Assembly: GCF_003202285.1 (NCBI RefSeq)
Contig: NZ_MASW01000002.1
Coordinates: forward strand, 1,612,001-1,676,000
DNA from: Prauserella muralis
Lineage (GTDB): Bacteria; Actinomycetota; Actinomycetes; Mycobacteriales; Pseudonocardiaceae
Direction of reading: 5' to 3'
DNA length: 64,000 nt
Part shown: one piece after another, positions 1 through 9,775 of the stretch
Layout: the number at the start of each line of letters is the position of its first letter
Position numbering within the stretch: position 1 is the first letter of the stretch
Notes under the pieces: model-generated
Told to the model about the DNA's origin: nothing
Database searches by the model: none
The model's input: only the letters and a program-made list of their open reading frames with translations
Program-made: the position numbers and the translations under genes

Positions 1-1
1 G

Positions 2-625
2 GAGTTGTTCGTCACCACGAAGCTGTGGAACACGGAGCACGGCTACGACGCGGCGTTGCGGGCCTTCGACGTCAGCCTGCGGGAGCTGGCCCTCGACTAC
101 GTGGACCTGTACCTGATCCACTGGCCCGTGCCCAGCAAGGACCTTTACGTCGACACGTGGCGTGCGCTGGAGAAGATCGCCTCGGACGGCCGTGCCCGCG
201 CCGTCGGCGTCTCGAACTTCCAGGTGCCGCATCTGCAGCGGCTCATCGACGAGACGGGCGTGACGCCGGCGGTGAACCAGATCGAACTGCACCCCTGGCT
301 GCAGCAGCCGGAGCTGCGCACCTTCCACGAGGAGAACGGCATCGCCACCGAGGCGTGGAGTCCGATCGCGCGGGGCGGCGAGCGCCTTTCCGGCAGCGAG
401 GTGATCTCCACGGTCGCCCGCAAGCACGGCAAGACCCCGGCGCAGGTCGTTCTGCGCTGGCACCTCGAGATGGGGCACGTGGTGATCCCGAAGTCGGTGA
501 CCCCGGCGCGTATCGCCGAGAACATCGACGTCTTCGACTTCGAGCTCGACGAGCACGACATCGCCGCCTTCGCGACCCTGGAATCCGGCGACCGTCTCGG
601 CCCCCATCCCGACACGCTCGCCTGA
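2..625 (+). CDS. aldo/keto reductase, 5' end cut by window
   Basis: This is an NAD(P)H-dependent aldo/keto reductase of the 2,5-diketo-gluconate reductase type, expected to reduce small carbonyl compounds in the cytoplasm. The open frame enters at base 2, so the N-terminus with the catalytic Asp and Tyr lies outside the window. Visible are the Lys of the FVTTKLWN strand, the catalytic His in LIHWPVP, the substrate-side VGVSNF strand and the cofactor loop IPKSVTPARIAEN. About 207 residues remain of a family that is usually near 270-280. It ends just before a repeat-filled gap and converges on the fadB gene. Confidence 0.9.
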   Translation, partial: ELFVTTKLWNTEHGYDAALRAFDVSLRELALDYVDLYLIHWPVPSKDLYVDTWRALEKIASDGRARAVGVSNFQVPHLQRLIDETGVTPAVNQIELHPWLQQPELRTFHEENGIATEAWSPIARGGERLSGSEVISTVARKHGKTPAQVVLRWHLEMGHVVIPKSVTPARIAENIDVFDFELDEHDIAAFATLESGDRLGPHPDTLA

Positions 626-629
626 AGCT

Positions 630-762
630 CCCCAATGCCACATTTGTAGCGTTCAACTTCCCCAATGCGGCATTCGTAGCGCCCGCCCGTCTCCCACCAC
701 TGCCCAAACGGAGACGCTCCGCGTCGCTGTGCCGGTTCAACGCCACCAATGCCGCATTGGGG
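630..762. repeat. repeat cluster based on AATGC-N-GCATT, between convergent genes
   Basis: Three copies of a CCCCAATGCSGCATT-type motif lie here: 630-650, 660-680 and, in reverse orientation, 746-762. The first two are spaced 30 bp apart. The core AATGC-N-GCATT is itself a near-perfect palindrome and the third copy extends to CCAATGC-C-GCATTGG. The stretch separates the ends of the aldo/keto reductase and fadB genes, and the same repeat recurs at 14733-14807, also between two gene ends. Confidence 0.8.
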
Positions 763-770
763 AGCTTTGG

Positions 771-2879
771 TCAGGCGGCGGGTACCGAGGCGACCCCGGG
801 CGCGAGGAACGGCTTGCCGTTGACCTTTTCGGACACGCCCGTGCGGTCGAGGTACGGCGTGATGCCGCCGAGCCAGAACGGCCAGCCCGCGCCGAGGATC
901 AGGCACAGGTCGATGTCCTGCGCCTCGGCGACCACACCCTCGTCGAGCATGATGCGCACCTCCTCGGCGATCGCGCCCAGCGCCCGCTCGCGCACCTGCT
1001 CGGCCGTGGCGGGCCGGTCACCCTGCTGCCACAGCTGCGCCACCTCGGGGTCGAGCCGCTGGTTGCCCTGCTCGTCCCAGGTCCAGACGGCGCGCTTGCC
1101 CGCCTCGACGAAACGCCTGAGGTTCTCGCTCACCCCGAACCGGTCGGGGAACGCCTCGTGCATCGTCTCGGCGACGTGCAGTGCCACCGGAGGCCCGACC
1201 AGCTGCAGCAGGGTCAGCGGCGACATCGGCAGGCCCAGCGGGTCGAGCGCGGAGTCGGCCACCTCGAACGGCGTGCCCTCGTCCACCGACGCCAGGACCT
1301 CGCCGAGGAACCGGGTCAGCAGCCGGTTCACCACGAACGCCGGCGCGTCCTTGACCAGCACGCACGACTTCTTCAACTGCTTGCCCACGGCGAACGCGGT
1401 GGCCAGCGCCGCGTCGTCGGTGCGCTCGCCGCGCACGATCTCCAGCAACGGCAGCACGGCCACCGGGTTGAAGAAGTGGAAGCCGACGACCCGCTCCGGG
1501 TGCTGCAGCTGCTCGGCCATGGCGGTCACCGACAGCGACGAGGTGTTGGTCGCCAGGATCGCCTCGGGGGACACGTGCTGCTCCAACTCGGCGAACACCT
1601 GTCGCTTGACGCCCAGCTCCTCGAACACCGCCTCGATGACGAAGTCGGCATCGGCGAAGGCGGCCTTGTCCAGCGAGCCGGACACCAGGGCCTTGAGCCG
1701 GTTCGCCTCGTCGGGCGACACGCGCTTCTTGGCGGCCAGCTTGCCGATCTCGTCGTGGACGTAGCCGACGCCGGAGTCGATGCGCTGCTGGTCGACGTCG
1801 GTGAGCACCACCGGCACCTTGAGCCTGCGCACGAACAGCAGCGCCAGCTGGCTGGCCATCAGGCCCGCGCCCACGATGCCGACCTTGCCGACCTGCCGGG
1901 CCAGCGCCTTGTCCGGCGCCCCGGCCGGCCGCTTGGCGCGCTTGTTGACGAGGTTGAACGAGTACAGCCCCGCGCGCAGGGTGTCGGTCATCAGGATCTC
2001 GGCCAGCGCGTCGGTCTCCGCCGCGTAGCCGGTGTCCAGGTCCGCCTCGCGGGCCAGCTCCAGCAGCTCGACGGCCTTCGCCGCGCCGGGCGAGGCGCCC
2101 TTGGTCTTGCCGTCGACGATCGCGCGGGCCCGGGCGATGGCGGCGTCCCACTCCTGGCCGCGGTCGATCTCCCTGCGCGCCGGGGTGTGCTCGCCGCGCA
2201 CCACCTTCGCCAGCCACAGCAGGGACTGCTCCAGGAAGTCGGCCGAGCCGAGCAGCTCGTCCACGATCCTCAGCTCGGCCGCCTGCTTCGGCTTGAGCAT
2301 CGTGTTCTGGTTGAGCGCGTTCTCGATGGTCACCGTCACGGCGGCGTCAGGGCCGATGAGGTTCGGCAGCAGCTGCGTGCCGCCCCAGCCGGGGAACAGC
2401 CCGAGAAACACCTCGGGAAACGCGATCGCGGCGGCGTTGTCGGCCAGCGTCCGGTAGTGGCAGGACAGCGCCAGCTCCAGCCCGCCGCCCATCACCGCGC
2501 CGTTGACGAAGGCGAAGGTCGGGATGCGCGACTCGGTGAGCCTGCGGAACACGTCGTGCCCTGACTGCGCGATCTCGCGGGCCAGCTCGGGCCGGGAGAC
2601 CTGCTCGACGCCGGAGAGGTCGGCGCCGACGGCGAAGACGAACGGCTTGCCGGTGACCGCCACCGCGGCGGGCTCGGCGGAGAACGCCTCGTCGAGCGCG
2701 GCGTCGAGGCTGACCAGGCTCTGCGGGCCGAACGTCGAGGGCCGGTTGTGGTCGTAGCCGTTGTCGATGGTGATGAGCGCGACCGGCTTGTCCAGGCCGG
2801 GCACGGTCACCAGCCGGGTCACCGCACGGGTGACCACCTCGTCGGGGAAGGCCTGCTTGGCCTGCTCGGCGGAAATCAC
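771..2879 (-). CDS. fadB: fused enoyl-CoA hydratase / 3-hydroxyacyl-CoA dehydrogenase
   Basis: This is the large subunit-type multifunctional enzyme of fatty-acid beta-oxidation (702 aa). The N-terminal crotonase domain (about residues 1-190) shows the oxyanion loop GGGLELALSC and the PEVFLGLFPGWGG segment with the second Glu. The dehydrogenase part begins with a Rossmann GIVGAGLM near residue 320, followed by the family hallmark HFFNPV. The start is GTG at 2879, preceded by GGGAGGGA and overlapping the thiolase stop as GTGA, so the two genes are translationally coupled. A longer reading frame upstream is only the thiolase shadow. It should work with FadA on acyl-CoA chains. Confidence 0.95.
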   Translation of the reverse strand: MISAEQAKQAFPDEVVTRAVTRLVTVPGLDKPVALITIDNGYDHNRPSTFGPQSLVSLDAALDEAFSAEPAAVAVTGKPFVFAVGADLSGVEQVSRPELAREIAQSGHDVFRRLTESRIPTFAFVNGAVMGGGLELALSCHYRTLADNAAAIAFPEVFLGLFPGWGGTQLLPNLIGPDAAVTVTIENALNQNTMLKPKQAAELRIVDELLGSADFLEQSLLWLAKVVRGEHTPARREIDRGQEWDAAIARARAIVDGKTKGASPGAAKAVELLELAREADLDTGYAAETDALAEILMTDTLRAGLYSFNLVNKRAKRPAGAPDKALARQVGKVGIVGAGLMASQLALLFVRRLKVPVVLTDVDQQRIDSGVGYVHDEIGKLAAKKRVSPDEANRLKALVSGSLDKAAFADADFVIEAVFEELGVKRQVFAELEQHVSPEAILATNTSSLSVTAMAEQLQHPERVVGFHFFNPVAVLPLLEIVRGERTDDAALATAFAVGKQLKKSCVLVKDAPAFVVNRLLTRFLGEVLASVDEGTPFEVADSALDPLGLPMSPLTLLQLVGPPVALHVAETMHEAFPDRFGVSENLRRFVEAGKRAVWTWDEQGNQRLDPEVAQLWQQGDRPATAEQVRERALGAIAEEVRIMLDEGVVAEAQDIDLCLILGAGWPFWLGGITPYLDRTGVSEKVNGKPFLAPGVASVPAA

Positions 2880-4078
2880 TTCGCTCCCTCCCAGGCGGGG
2901 TTCTCCCAGATGACCGTGCCACCCATGCCGATGCCGATGCACATGGTGGTGATGCCGTAGCGGACGTCGGGCCGCTCGGCGAACTGCCGGGACAGCTGCG
3001 TCATCAGCCGGACACCGGACGAGGCCAGCGGGTGCCCGCACGCGATCGCGCCGCCCCACTGGTTGACGCGCGGGTCGTCCTCGGCGATGCCGAAGTGGTC
3101 GAGAAACGCCAGCACCTGCACGGCGAACGCCTCGTTGATCTCGAACAGGCCGATGTCCGAGATGGACAGACCGGCGCGGGCGAGCGCCTTCTCGGTGGCC
3201 GGAACCGGGCCCACGCCCATCACCTCCGGGTCGACCCCGGCGAAGGCGTAGCCCACCAGGCGCATGCCGACGGGCAGCCCCAGTTCCCTGGCGGTGGACT
3301 CGTCGGCGAGGATCGCGCCGGTCGCGCCGTCGTTGAGACCCGCGGCGTTGCCCGCGGTGACCCGCCCGTGCGGGCGGAACGGCGTCTTCAGGCTCGCCAG
3401 GCCCTCCATCGTCGTGCCGGGGCGAGGCGGCTCGTCCTCGGTGGCCAGGCCCCAGCCCAGCTCGGGGTGGCGCGTGGCGACCGGCACCAGCTCCGGGCCG
3501 ATCTTGCCTTCCTTCACCGCGTCGGCGAAGCGCTCCTGGCTGCGCACCGCGTAGGCGTCGCAGCGCTGCTTGGTGATGGCGGGGAAGCGGTCGTGCAGGT
3601 TCTCGGCCGTCTGGCCCATCACCAGCGCCGAAGGGTCGACGAGCTTGTCGGTGAGAAACCGCGGGTTGGGGTCGACGCCCTCGCCCATCGGATGACGGCC
3701 CATGTGCTCCACGCCGCCCGCGATGACGACGTCGTAGGCACCGAAGCCGATGCCGCTCGCGGTGGTGGTGACCGCGGTCATCGCGCCCGCGCACATGCGG
3801 TCGATCGCGAAACCGGGCACGGACTTGGGCAGCCCGGCCAGCAGCGCGGCGGTGCGGCCGATGGTCAGTCCCTGGTCGCCGGTCTGGGTCGTCGCGGCGA
3901 CGGCGACGTCGTCCACCCGCTCGGGCGGCAGCTCCGGGTGCCGGCGCAGCAGCTCGCGGATGACCTTGACGATCATGTCGTCGGCCCGCGTGTTGGCGTA
4001 GATCCCCTTGTCGCCTGCCCTGCCGAAGGGGGTTCGGACCCCGTCGACGAAGGCCACGGTGCGCACGGGTGCGGCCAC
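2876..4078 (-). CDS. fadA: acetyl-CoA acyltransferase (thiolase)
   Basis: Thiolase of 400 aa that cleaves 3-ketoacyl-CoA, the last step of beta-oxidation. The nucleophilic Cys is in IDRMCAGAMTA, followed by GGVEHMGRHPM, NEAFAVQ, the GGAIACGHP active-site loop and the C-terminal CIGIGMGG. The GTG start at 4078 has GAAGGAG upstream; the longer frame reaching 4834 has no family similarity. It is the first gene of the fadAB operon and a palindromic operator lies 52 bp upstream of its start. Confidence 0.95.
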   Translation of the reverse strand: MAAPVRTVAFVDGVRTPFGRAGDKGIYANTRADDMIVKVIRELLRRHPELPPERVDDVAVAATTQTGDQGLTIGRTAALLAGLPKSVPGFAIDRMCAGAMTAVTTTASGIGFGAYDVVIAGGVEHMGRHPMGEGVDPNPRFLTDKLVDPSALVMGQTAENLHDRFPAITKQRCDAYAVRSQERFADAVKEGKIGPELVPVATRHPELGWGLATEDEPPRPGTTMEGLASLKTPFRPHGRVTAGNAAGLNDGATGAILADESTARELGLPVGMRLVGYAFAGVDPEVMGVGPVPATEKALARAGLSISDIGLFEINEAFAVQVLAFLDHFGIAEDDPRVNQWGGAIACGHPLASSGVRLMTQLSRQFAERPDVRYGITTMCIGIGMGGTVIWENPAWEGAK

Positions 4079-4129
4079 GGGTGCTCCTTCGTGGATGTCG
4101 AGTACGTGGATGCCGGCACGATAGCCTAA

Positions 4130-4145
4130 GTTACCGCCCGGTAAC
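4130..4145. promoter_or_regulatory. palindromic operator upstream of fadAB
   Basis: GTTACCG-CC-CGGTAAC is a 7+7 inverted repeat, perfect except for its 2-bp centre. It sits 52 bp before the fadA start. A -10-like TAGGCT lies just downstream on the minus strand. The shape and place suit a TetR-family fatty-acid regulator; the regulator gene is not in this window. Confidence 0.6.
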
Positions 4146-4244
4146 CAGGATGGTACTCCTGTCGGGTGGCTCACGCCGCGCGCAGGACAGCGCAACGACA
4201 GCGCCCCGCCGGCGCGGGGGGAGGGAGGACGAGCGGTCCGTGGC

Positions 4245-5486
4245 TCAGGCCTGTGTGTGCAGGGCCTTGCTGATCTCCGTGGCGGTGAGCTCGATCTGCC
4301 AGGGCCGGGCCCCGTTCTCGCGGAGCATCTCGGCGACGCCCGCGGGGGAGCGGTCCTCGGGCGGGCGCCAGCAGGTGCGGCGCAGCAGGTCGGGCAGCAG
4401 GAGGTTCTCCACCGGCAGCCGGTGGTGCTCGGCGATGGTGGCCAGTGCCGTGCGGGCGGCGGCCAGCCGCGCGGCGGCGTCCGGGTCCTTGTCGCTCCAC
4501 CGGTTGGTCGGGGGAGGACCGTCGTTGGGCACCGACGGGCTGGGCAGCTCGGAGGACGGCAGCGTGCGCGCCGCCTGCAGGTGCCGCAGCCAGTTGCCCG
4601 TGTAGCGGCGCTGCACGCGGCCGCCGAACACCGGCAACGCCTGCAGGTCGGCACTCGTCCGGGCGTCCGAGAGCACGGCGTTGATGATCGCGCTATCGGG
4701 CAGGATGCGGCTCGGCGCGCGGTCGCGCTTGCGGGCCAGTTCGTCGCGCGCCTCCCAGAGCGCGCGCACGGCGGCGAGCCCGCGCGCGGTGCGGATCTTG
4801 TGAATGCCGGAGGTCCGTCGCCACGGTTCGGCACGGGGCCCTGGCGGCGGAGCCAACCGGACCGCCTCGAACTCCTGCCGCGCCCACTCCAGCTTGCCCT
4901 GGGCGGCGAGCTCGGCCTCCAGCTTCTCGCGCAGCGGCACCAGCAGTTCGACGTCGAGCGCCGCGTAGTTCAGCCAGTCCTGCGGCAGCGGCCGCTTCGA
5001 CCAGTCGGCGGCGCTGTGGCCCTTCTCCAGCCGGTAGCCGAGCAGCACCTCGACCAGGGTGCCCAGCGCGACGCGCTCGTAGCCCGCCAGCCTGCCCGCC
5101 AGCTCGGTGTCGAAGAGGGCGGGCGGGTGCAGGTCGAGCTCGGCAAGGCACGGCAGGTCCTGCGAGGCCGCGTGCAGCACCCACTCCGCGCCGGAGAGGA
5201 CCTCGGCCAGCGGTGTCAGCTCGTCGCGCAGCGGGATCGGGTCGATGAGCATCGTTCCGGCGCCCTCGCGCCGGATCTGCACCAGGTAGGCCTTCGGCCA
5301 GTACCGGTACCCGGACGCCCGCTCGGTGTCGACGGCGATGGAGCCACTGCCCGCCGCCAGACGTGCGCACGCCGCCCGGAGTGCCGCGACGTCAGAGATC
5401 ACCGGCGGGGTTCCCCCCGCCGGTTCCGTCAGCGGTATGGGCGCAGACTCCTCCGGCACCTCGGGGCCGTGATCTGCGTTGTCCAC
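4245..5486 (-). CDS. rnd: ribonuclease D-like 3'-5' exonuclease with HRDC domain
   Basis: DEDD-type 3'-5' exoribonuclease of 413 aa, expected to trim tRNA and other structured RNA 3' ends. Exo motif I is IAVDTE, exo II lies in LHAASQDLPCLAELDL with a further Asp in FDTELAG, and exo III is NYAALDVELL. The C-terminal half carries an HRDC fold (around residues 230-300, ALWEARDELARKRDR) and a further helical tail. The start is GTG at 5486. The arrangement DUF3000 / RNase D / hemE-Y-Q is conserved in mycobacteria, which supports the assignment. A hairpin separates it from the upstream response regulator. Confidence 0.9.
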   Translation of the reverse strand: MDNADHGPEVPEESAPIPLTEPAGGTPPVISDVAALRAACARLAAGSGSIAVDTERASGYRYWPKAYLVQIRREGAGTMLIDPIPLRDELTPLAEVLSGAEWVLHAASQDLPCLAELDLHPPALFDTELAGRLAGYERVALGTLVEVLLGYRLEKGHSAADWSKRPLPQDWLNYAALDVELLVPLREKLEAELAAQGKLEWARQEFEAVRLAPPPGPRAEPWRRTSGIHKIRTARGLAAVRALWEARDELARKRDRAPSRILPDSAIINAVLSDARTSADLQALPVFGGRVQRRYTGNWLRHLQAARTLPSSELPSPSVPNDGPPPTNRWSDKDPDAAARLAAARTALATIAEHHRLPVENLLLPDLLRRTCWRPPEDRSPAGVAEMLRENGARPWQIELTATEISKALHTQA

Positions 5487-5495
5487 AAGCTTGAA

Positions 5496-5541
5496 CCCTA
5501 CGGGACGGGCTCGCCGCGCCTGGTCGGCCCGCCCCGTAGGG
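5496..5541 (-). terminator. 15-bp hairpin between response regulator and rnd
   Basis: Inverted repeat with 15-bp arms (5496-5510 and 5527-5541, one mismatch) and a 16-nt loop. It begins 11 bp after the response-regulator stop and ends just before the rnd start codon. There is no T-run, so it may be an intrinsic-like terminator of GC-rich type or a translational block on rnd. Confidence 0.5.
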
Positions 5542-5552
5542 GTGTTGCCCGT

Positions 5553-6269
5553 CTAGCGGATGACGCCGGCCCGCATGGCCAGCGCCACCATCTGAGCCCG
5601 GTCACCGGTGCCGAGCTTGCGCCCGATCCGCGACAGGTGCGATTTCACCGTCAGCGCGGACAGGCTCAGCTCCTCACCGATCTCCTTGTTCGACTGGCCA
5701 TCGGCGACCAGCTGCAGGACCTCCACCTCGCGCGCCGAGAGCTCGCGCGGGGTGTTGTCGGTGCCCGCCACTCGCGTGCCCGTCGCGAGCACGGGCGCCA
5801 CGCTCGGGTCGGCGTAGACGCCGCCCTCGAGCACCCGCCGGACCCCGTCGGTGACGACCACCGGCGAGGCGGACTTCAGCAGGTACGCCTGGGCGCCCGC
5901 CTGGAACGCCGAGCGCACCGCGTACGGGTCGTCCGACGACGCGAGCACCACCACGCGTGGCCAGCCGGTGCTGCGCAGCTCGGTGACCAGCTCGATGCCA
6001 CTGCCATCGGGCAGCCCGAGGTCGAGGATCGCCAGGTCGCACGGCCCGGTGGCCGCCGCCCTCGCTCGTGCCTCGGCCACCGTGGCGGCCTCGTGTACCG
6101 TCCCGGCGCCCATCTGCGCCAGTCGTGCGGCAATCGCCTCCCTCAACAGCGGGTGGTCGTCGACCACCAGCACGGAAAACAACTCTTCCCGCGGGTGCGG
6201 GACCATGCTCGCCGGCAACGCACCGGCTGGCGTGGAACGAACGGCCTGGTTAAAGCCGACGGCAGCCAC
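5553..6269 (-). CDS. NarL/LuxR-family response regulator
   Basis: Two-component response regulator of 238 aa. The receiver domain has the acidic pair in LVVDDHPLL, the phospho-acceptor Asp in LAILDLGLPDG, and the Lys in AYLLKSA. The C-terminal LuxR-type helix-turn-helix runs LSAREVEVLQLVADGQSNKEIG to the HLSRIGRKLG recognition end. The GTG start at 6269 follows a strong AGGGAGGTAG; the frame upstream to 6311 lacks such a site. No histidine kinase is adjacent, so it is an orphan or works with a distant sensor. Targets are unknown. Confidence 0.9.
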   Translation of the reverse strand: MAAVGFNQAVRSTPAGALPASMVPHPREELFSVLVVDDHPLLREAIAARLAQMGAGTVHEAATVAEARARAAATGPCDLAILDLGLPDGSGIELVTELRSTGWPRVVVLASSDDPYAVRSAFQAGAQAYLLKSASPVVVTDGVRRVLEGGVYADPSVAPVLATGTRVAGTDNTPRELSAREVEVLQLVADGQSNKEIGEELSLSALTVKSHLSRIGRKLGTGDRAQMVALAMRAGVIR

Positions 6270-6637
6270 GTCACTACCTCCCTGGTGCCGGTCGTGCCCC
6301 CCGACCGGCACCGGGACTTTCGGCCAATCAGCCGCGCCAGCTTTAGACCGAAAGTGGTGTCGTTGGATGCACTTTAGCCGCCCGAGTGGGTCAGTGGGGC
6401 GATCGAACGGGTATCTATCCCAATCGGGTAGTAACTAGCCGCCGTGGTTGTCGCACGATCAGGTTATTACACGGCCCGTGGTTAACGGATCGCTGAGCGA
6501 ACACGATGTAGAGAGGTTGCCGGTGCTCATCAGGGCGTGCAGATGCCTCGTGCACGGCGAATCGGCGGTCGCGGAGCGCAGTGCCGCCGGCGGACGCGTG
6601 TGAACCGACGGTGACGTCGTCCCCGGCCGGGAGGACG
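6270..6637. other. intergenic region upstream of the response regulator
   Basis: A 368-bp gap that is visibly AT-richer than its surroundings, downstream of the DUF3000 gene. It contains the repeated element GGGTATCTATCCCAATCGGGTAG (6409-6431) and a short palindrome CACGG-C-CCGTG at 6470-6480. It most likely holds the response-regulator promoter. No gene is seen. Confidence 0.4.
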
Positions 6638-7201
6638 CTAGGAAGACTGACGCTGGCCGAACATCGTGACGCCCACGGGAGGCAGTCCGGCGTAGCTCGC
6701 CATCAGCTGGCAGAACGCCTCGCCGTGCGGCCGCAGCTCCGAGGTGACCGGCGTCCAGGACGCCCGCAGTTCGAGATCGTCGGTACGGGCCGGTCCCGCG
6801 ATGTCGCCGAAGCGTGCCGAGGACGTCTCCGTGACCGTACCACCCAGGGTGCTCCAGGCCGCGCCCGAGGCCTCCAGCGCGTCGGTGAGCCACGACCAGC
6901 CGACCGCGGGCAGGAACGGGTCCGTCGCCAGCTCCCGGTCCAGCCCGGCCCGCACGTAGACCACCAGCCGGAACACGCCGTTCCACGCCTCCTGGCCGTC
7001 CGGATCGTGCAGCAGCACCAGCCGTCCCGACGCGAGCACGTCGCCCGCCCCCTGCGTCTCACAGCTCAGCGCGTAGGCCCACGGCGCGAGACGCTGGGGG
7101 GCCCGGATCGGCTCCAGGCTCACCTCCGGCCGGGGTCGCACGGCCTGCAGCCCTGCGACGGCGGCACGGAACTCCTCGGGAGCCTGCGTCATGGCGGTCA
7201 C
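6638..7201 (-). CDS. DUF3000 family protein
   Basis: Protein of 187 aa (184 if the ATG at 7192 is used) matching the actinobacterial DUF3000 family by its overall sequence and by context: in mycobacteria the homologue also lies between the haem genes and RNase D. No catalytic motif, signal peptide or membrane segment is seen. Function is unknown. It is divergent from hemE with only about 80 bp between the starts, so the two may share a control region. Neither start has a convincing ribosome-binding site. Confidence 0.8.
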   Translation of the reverse strand: MTAMTQAPEEFRAAVAGLQAVRPRPEVSLEPIRAPQRLAPWAYALSCETQGAGDVLASGRLVLLHDPDGQEAWNGVFRLVVYVRAGLDRELATDPFLPAVGWSWLTDALEASGAAWSTLGGTVTETSSARFGDIAGPARTDDLELRASWTPVTSELRPHGEAFCQLMASYAGLPPVGVTMFGQRQSS

Positions 7202-7284
7202 TGTCCGACTCTAAATCGCCACCCTGGCCCGCAGGCAAAGGACGCGCCGAGAACCGGGCTCGAACTGGTCGTGGCACGATAACG

Positions 7285-8370
7285 ATGATGACAACGTCCC
7301 CCTCCTCGCCGTCCCTGGCCTCCGTCCCGGCACGGCGTGACCTCACCGGCGCGCCGCTGCTCGTGGCCGCGCGGGGCGGCAGGCCGTCCCGGCTTCCGGT
7401 GTGGTTCATGCGCCAGGCCGGCCGGTCGCTGCCCGAGTACCGCGCCCTGCGGGAGGGCGTGTCCATGCTCGACGCGTGCTTCGACCCCGAGATGCTGGCC
7501 GAGATCACCCTGCAGCCGGTGCGCAGGCACGGCGTGGACGCCGCGATCCTGTTCAGCGACATCGTCGTGCCGCTCGCCGCGGCCGGGGTCGAGATCGACA
7601 TCGTGCCCGGCACCGGGCCCGTGGTGGCCGAGCCCGTGCGCTCGGCCGACGCGGTGGCGGCCCTGCCGCGGCTGGAGCCGGGTCAGGTCGACGCCGTCGC
7701 CGAGGGCGTGCGGCTGCTGGTCGGCAGGCTCGGCGACACGCCGCTGATCGGCTTCGCCGGTGCCCCGTTCACGCTGGCCTCCTATCTCATCGAGGGAGGC
7801 CCGAGCAAGAACCACGAACACACCAAGGCGCTCATGCACGCCGACCCCGCGCTGTGGCACGACCTGGCGAGCAGGCTCGCCGACATCACCCTGGCGTTTC
7901 TGCGGGCGCAGCTGGACGCCGGCGTCGACGCCGTGCAGCTGTTCGACTCCTGGGCCGGTGCGCTGTCGGCCCGCGACTACCGGGAGTTCGTGCTGCCGCA
8001 CTCGGAGAAGGTGCTCGCGGGCGTGGCCGAGTACGGCGTGCCGCGCATCCACTTCGGCGTCGGCACCGGCGAGCTGCTCACCGCGATGCGCGACGCCGGG
8101 GCCGACGTGGTCGGCGTCGACTGGCGCGTGCCGCTCGACGAGGCCGTGCGCAGGCTCGACCTGCCCGGCGGGCCGCCCCCGGTGGTGCAGGGCAACCTCG
8201 ACCCCGCGTTGCTCATGGCGTCGTGGCCGGTGATCGAGGCGGAGGTCCGCCGCATCGCCGCCGAGGGCCGCGCCGCGGCCGGGCACATCTTCAACCTGGG
8301 GCACGGCGTGCTGCCGGAGACGGACCCGGCCGTGCTCACCCGTGTCGTGGAGCTGGTGCACAGCCTGTGA
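7285..8370 (+). CDS. hemE: uroporphyrinogen decarboxylase
   Basis: HemE (361 aa) converts uroporphyrinogen III to coproporphyrinogen III in haem synthesis. The diagnostic N-terminal motif [16 protein letters not shown] is intact, as are [26 protein letters not shown] and the closing [12 protein letters not shown]. It starts at one of two tandem ATG codons (7285 or 7288). It is the first gene of the hemE-hemY-hemQ run, followed after 21 bp by hemY. Confidence 0.97.
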   Translation: MMTTSPSSPSLASVPARRDLTGAPLLVAARGGRPSRLPVWFMRQAGRSLPEYRALREGVSMLDACFDPEMLAEITLQPVRRHGVDAAILFSDIVVPLAAAGVEIDIVPGTGPVVAEPVRSADAVAALPRLEPGQVDAVAEGVRLLVGRLGDTPLIGFAGAPFTLASYLIEGGPSKNHEHTKALMHADPALWHDLASRLADITLAFLRAQLDAGVDAVQLFDSWAGALSARDYREFVLPHSEKVLAGVAEYGVPRIHFGVGTGELLTAMRDAGADVVGVDWRVPLDEAVRRLDLPGGPPPVVQGNLDPALLMASWPVIEAEVRRIAAEGRAAAGHIFNLGHGVLPETDPAVLTRVVELVHSL

Positions 8371-8391
8371 GGACCCTGTCGTGAGGTACCG

Positions 8392-9771
8392 GTGAGAGTC
8401 GCCGTCGTCGGCGGAGGCGTCTCCGGGCTGGCCGCGGCCCACCGGCTGCGTGCGCTGCTCGGTGACCGCGCCGCCATCACCGTGTGTGAGGCCGGTGACG
8501 TGCTCGGCGGCAAGCTGCGCACCGTGGAACTGGCCGGTCGCTCCTTCGACGTGGGCGCCGAGGCGTTTCTCGCGCGCAGGCCCGAGGCCGTGGACCTCGC
8601 CAGGGAGCTGGGGCTCGAGGCCGAGCTGACCCACCCCACCGGGGCGAAGGCCACGGTGCGGGCCGGGGGCCGCACCGTGCCGCTGCCCGCCGGGACCGTC
8701 ATGGGCGTGCCCGCCTCGCGCGACGCCGTGGCCGGGGTGCTCTCCGCCGAGGGCGGTGAACGGGTGGCCGCCGAGCCCTCGCTGCCGCGGCTGGAGTTGG
8801 CGGAGGACGACGTCTCGCTCGGCGGGCTGCTGCGGCGGCGCTTCGGCGACGAGCTCGTCGACCGGCTGGTGGACCCGCTGCTCGGCGGTGTGTACGCCGG
8901 GGGAGCCGACGGGCTCGGCCTGCGCGCCACGCTGCCCGCGCTGGCCGCCGCACTCGATGCCGGGGCCGGTTCGCTCACCGAGGCCGCCTCCCGCCAGCTT
9001 CCGGCGACGCCCGGCACCTCGCCGGTGTTCGCGACGCTGACCGGGGGCCTCGGCACGCTGGTGGCGCAGCTGGAGAAGGCCTCGGCCGCGCACGTGCGCC
9101 GCGGTGCGCCGGTGCTGTCGCTGGCCCGGCTGCCGGAGGGCGGCTGGCGGCTGACGTTCGGCGACGGCGGCCCGCTGGAGGCCGACGCGGTGCTGCTGGC
9201 CGTGCCCCCGCCCGCCGCCCGCAGGCTGCTGGCCGACGTGGCACCGGAGGCGTCCGCCGCGTTCGCGGGCGTCGAGCTGGCCTCGATGGCCGTGGTGGCC
9301 CTCGCGCTGCCGCCCGGCACCGACCCGCCGCGGGCCTCCGGTGTCCTCATCGGCCAGGGGGAGCGGCACGCCGACGGCAGGCCGTTCACGGCGAAGGCGT
9401 TCACCTTCTCGGCGCGCAAGTGGGCGCATCACCTCACCGAGGGCCTTCCGGTGCTGATCCGGGGCTCGGTCGGGCGGTTCGGCGAGACGGAGTCGCTGCG
9501 GGCCACCGACGCCGAGCTGGTGCGGCTGGTCCGCGACGACCTCGCCGCGCTGACCGGCATCACCGCCGAGCCCGTCGACGCGCTCGTACACCGCTGGGGC
9601 GGAGGACTGCCCCAGTACGGCACCGGCCACACCGAGCGGGTCGCGCGCATCGAGCGTGCCGTCGCCGCCGTGCCGGGGCTGGAGGTCGCGGGCGCCGCCC
9701 TGCACGGTGTGGGGATCCCCGCATGTGTGGCCACCGCCGAGGTGGCCGCCCGCCGTCTGGTGGGACGATAG
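8392..9771 (+). CDS. hemY: coproporphyrinogen III / protoporphyrinogen oxidase (FAD)
   Basis: FAD-dependent oxidase of 459 aa that in Gram-positive bacteria makes coproporphyrin III from coproporphyrinogen III. The dinucleotide-binding start [17 protein letters not shown] and the [13 protein letters not shown] strand are typical, and the C-terminus holds the second FAD contact ([24 protein letters not shown] region). GTG start at 8392 with GAGG seven bases upstream. The hemQ ribosome-binding site overlaps its stop codon, so the two are co-translated. With HemQ present, the coproporphyrin-dependent route is the likely pathway. Confidence 0.95.
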   Translation: MRVAVVGGGVSGLAAAHRLRALLGDRAAITVCEAGDVLGGKLRTVELAGRSFDVGAEAFLARRPEAVDLARELGLEAELTHPTGAKATVRAGGRTVPLPAGTVMGVPASRDAVAGVLSAEGGERVAAEPSLPRLELAEDDVSLGGLLRRRFGDELVDRLVDPLLGGVYAGGADGLGLRATLPALAAALDAGAGSLTEAASRQLPATPGTSPVFATLTGGLGTLVAQLEKASAAHVRRGAPVLSLARLPEGGWRLTFGDGGPLEADAVLLAVPPPAARRLLADVAPEASAAFAGVELASMAVVALALPPGTDPPRASGVLIGQGERHADGRPFTAKAFTFSARKWAHHLTEGLPVLIRGSVGRFGETESLRATDAELVRLVRDDLAALTGITAEPVDALVHRWGGGLPQYGTGHTERVARIERAVAAVPGLEVAGAALHGVGIPACVATAEVAARRLVGR

Positions 9772-9775
9772 GGGC

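Noticed and set aside
729-2564. 611-codon open frame on the plus strand
   Set aside because: It is the antisense shadow of fadB; high GC leaves opposite frames open and the translation has no family features.
6470-6480. Palindrome CACGG-C-CCGTG as operator
   Set aside because: Short, GC-rich and far from the response-regulator start; chance occurrence is likely at this base composition.
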